The translations under genes were made by a program, and so were the position numbers. The notes below the pieces were generated by a model. That model did not search any database. It worked only from the letters and a program-made list of their open reading frames with translations, and was not told the DNA's origin. Below are positions 62,788 to 64,000 of a DNA stretch of 64,000 nt, one piece after another. Position 1 is the stretch's first letter. Each line of letters opens with the position of its first letter. The stretch is taken from the NCBI GenBank assembly GCA_013398275.1, contig VZSE01002064.1, positions 1,038,951 to 1,102,950 on the forward strand, written 5' to 3'. This DNA is from Promerops cafer. Lineage: Eukaryota > Chordata > Aves > Passeriformes > Nectariniidae.

Positions 62788-63189
62788 ATGTCCATCAGGA
62801 GTGATGCAGCAGCCAGGCTGCAGTGCTGGGCCCAGCCCCACCTAAGACATGCCACAGTCAGTGGGAAGGAGGGATGTAAGGATGAACAATTTCACATGCT
62901 GAAGCCCTGTGTGCAAATTGAAGTTAAGCATTTGGCTGCATGGGTGCAGACCAATGGGGATGCACATAAAGAAGTATTCAGGCAACCTGAATGTGCAATG
63001 CAGCCACCCAAAATGCAGGCGTATCACAGAGTGGAGCCAGGAAAGGATGCTGCACAGTTATCTGCAACAGCATCCTTAACACATCATTCCCTTTTACACA
63101 TTCTTAACACATCATTTTTTTTCTTACAGCTGGGGGAACTTGCTCGATCTCCTATCTTCCTTTATGACAAAAGACATGTAGAACTGTAG
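62788..63189 (+). other. 133-codon open frame, unrecognised
   Basis: This plus-strand frame has no recognised domain, and codon third positions are close to balanced. Near its end a pyrimidine-rich run TTTTTTTTCTTACAG (63116-63130) is an excellent 3' splice-site match, and the 19 residues after it end at a stop. The splice-like signal lies inside the frame, so at most one of the two readings could be real. Probably non-coding. Confidence 0.12.
63075..63116 (+). repeat. 14-bp direct repeat (CTTAACACATCATT)
   Basis: CTTAACACATCATT occurs identically at 63075-63088 and 63103-63116, a 28-bp period. The second copy leads directly into the pyrimidine tract before CAG at 63128-63130. Confidence 0.85.
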
Positions 63190-63269
63190 TTTGTCTTTGA
63201 AAACCTTATCTTTCTCTTGGGTTTAGCAGCTATTAGGTTAAAAAATTATGAACACAAACAGCATGTTTG

Positions 63270-63420
63270 GTCATGGCACCAAGCCTGCCAGAGTTCAGGT
63301 GTTTGAACAACGCTGTCTGACAAGTGGTGTGTTTTTGGGAGTTGTCCTGTGCAGGGCCAAGACCTGGACTTCATGGCTCTTGTGGGTTCCTGCCAACTCA
63401 GGATATTCTATGATCCTATT
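63270..63420 (+). mobile_element. CR1 LINE 3'-end fragment
   Basis: The segment contains the well-known CR1 3' end in order: a block like GGCACCAAGCCTGCCAGAGT, then CCTGTGCAGGGCCAAG, then TGGACTTCATGGCTCTTGTG, then CCAACTCAGGATATTCTATG. It ends at the short ATTCTATGAT-type tail unit, here with a substitution. CR1 elements usually insert as 5'-truncated copies, and this one keeps only the untranslated 3' end, with no reverse-transcriptase reading frame. Several differences from the family pattern show that it is an old, inactive copy. This match is by memory of the family sequence; the subfamily is not assigned. Confidence 0.9.
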
Positions 63421-64000
63421 TTTGCCTCATTTCCCTAGGAACTTGGATCAAACAAGTTTACTGGTAGGAAATGGGAATGAAGCCTACTTTTTTTTCTAGT
63501 CATTTTTCAAATATGGCAAGGTAAAAGAAGACAATTGAAAGTTAATTAGCCTATGTGTTTGTGTGTGTGTTTGTGTGTGCACATGTGGAGTGGAGCACAT
63601 GTTGACGGGGGATGCCATTCCCATGGCATTATTCCCCCATTCTCTATGGCATTCAGGTAGGAAAAAATACTTGCTCTGAACTGCAGGTTGCCTGAAAACA
63701 TATGGAAAATTAGTAGTTGTGGTTGTTAAGAGCTTAGCCAAACAGGAGCAATTGCTCCATCCGTTTCAGAAATGAAGCAGTAGTTAGGTGAAAAAAGAAC
63801 AATGTAGGGCATAGTTAATTGCCCAGCTAATCAGGCTGCAGTGCAGCTCCTGAATGGAGGAAGCCTTGAACAGACATGAGACTAAAAGCAAGTGGAAGAA
63901 GCATTTCAGTCACCTTGTGGAAGATACCACACTTCCACTTACCTTGCATTAGGTAAGCAGGAGGGGTTTGAGAGTGGTATTTTTCTTCCTATTTCATATC
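63421..64000. other. End of window, no recognised gene
   Basis: Apart from the TG-rich array at 63555-63590, nothing recognisable is present. A T8 run lies near 63488-63496. Open frames are short. Confidence 0.55.
63555..63590 (+). repeat. (TG)n imperfect microsatellite
   Basis: TGTGTTTGTGTGTGTGTTTG followed by TGTGTGCACATGTG: an alternating purine-pyrimidine array with interruptions, able to adopt Z-DNA. Confidence 0.88.

Larger units (their letters stand above)
53767..63269. other. Stretch without recognised gene
   Basis: No gene was identified with confidence. The stretch contains a hairpin at 57141-57182, a cluster of coding-like minus-strand frames at 59648-60487 and an open plus-strand frame at 62788-63189, listed separately. 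Poly-T tracts lie near 59698-59716, 61835-61847 and 61921-61931, and A runs near 56281 and 57391. Confidence 0.45.
1..64000. other. Avian-like non-coding chromosomal DNA (whole window)
   Basis: The window is AT-rich with scarce CpG, long A and T runs, and stop codons throughout all six frames. These are features of vertebrate intron or intergenic DNA. The only recognisable interspersed repeat is a CR1 LINE 3' end near 63.3 kb, a family abundant in birds and reptiles, and no mammalian-type SINE or LINE was seen. The longest open frame is under 200 codons and none resembles a family I can name. I infer a bird chromosome, in a large intron or a gene desert. The gene and species are unknown. Confidence 0.75.

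Noticed and set aside
1..64000. CRISPR arrays, tRNA, rRNA, prokaryotic mobile elements or viral genes
   Set aside because: No regularly spaced repeats, cloverleaf signals, rRNA motifs, transposase or viral protein motifs were seen, and the composition is that of a vertebrate chromosome.

Overview
The window looks like 64 kb of bird chromosomal DNA, intronic or intergenic. It is AT-rich and CpG-poor, with no operons, ribosome binding sites or dense genes. No mammalian Alu, L1 or B1 sequence was recognised. The one interspersed repeat I recognise is the 3' end of a CR1 LINE (63270-63420), the dominant avian retrotransposon, which places the sequence in a sauropsid and most likely a bird. T-rich and CAAA-rich low-complexity tracts fit an avian intron or intergenic desert, possibly of a songbird, but the species and the host gene cannot be named from the sequence alone.

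No open reading frame could be assigned to a known protein family, and no exon could be placed with confidence. The open frames are short and scattered on both strands, as expected by chance. Three places read more like coding DNA than their surroundings, all on the minus strand: 12787-13143, 32332-32631 and the cluster 59648-60487. They are listed as unrecognised candidates at low confidence.

Layout. 1-12.3 kb is AT-rich sequence with three perfect inverted repeats, including a 16-bp one at 4448-4494. 12.3-13.5 kb is the most structured part: microsatellites, a coding-like minus-strand block, a GC-rich patch with an E-box, and a 49-bp tandem duplication in which both copies carry an ERR/SF-1-type half-site. 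13.5-46 kb is mostly featureless apart from small direct repeats, two GC-richer patches (38.9-39.35 and 40.2-40.45 kb) and AT-rich blocks that could be conserved enhancers. 46-53 kb holds another candidate conserved block, T-rich repeats with a T27 tract, an (AT)n array and a CpG cluster in an otherwise CpG-poor stretch. 53.0-53.8 kb holds a purine tract and a CAAA-rich tract. 53.8-64 kb holds a hairpin, the coding-like cluster, the CR1 fragment and a TG array.

No working gene system can be reconstructed. The most useful leads are the three coding-like blocks, the 16-bp inverted repeat, the duplicated nuclear-receptor-type site and the CpG cluster. All of them need alignment or expression data to be decided.
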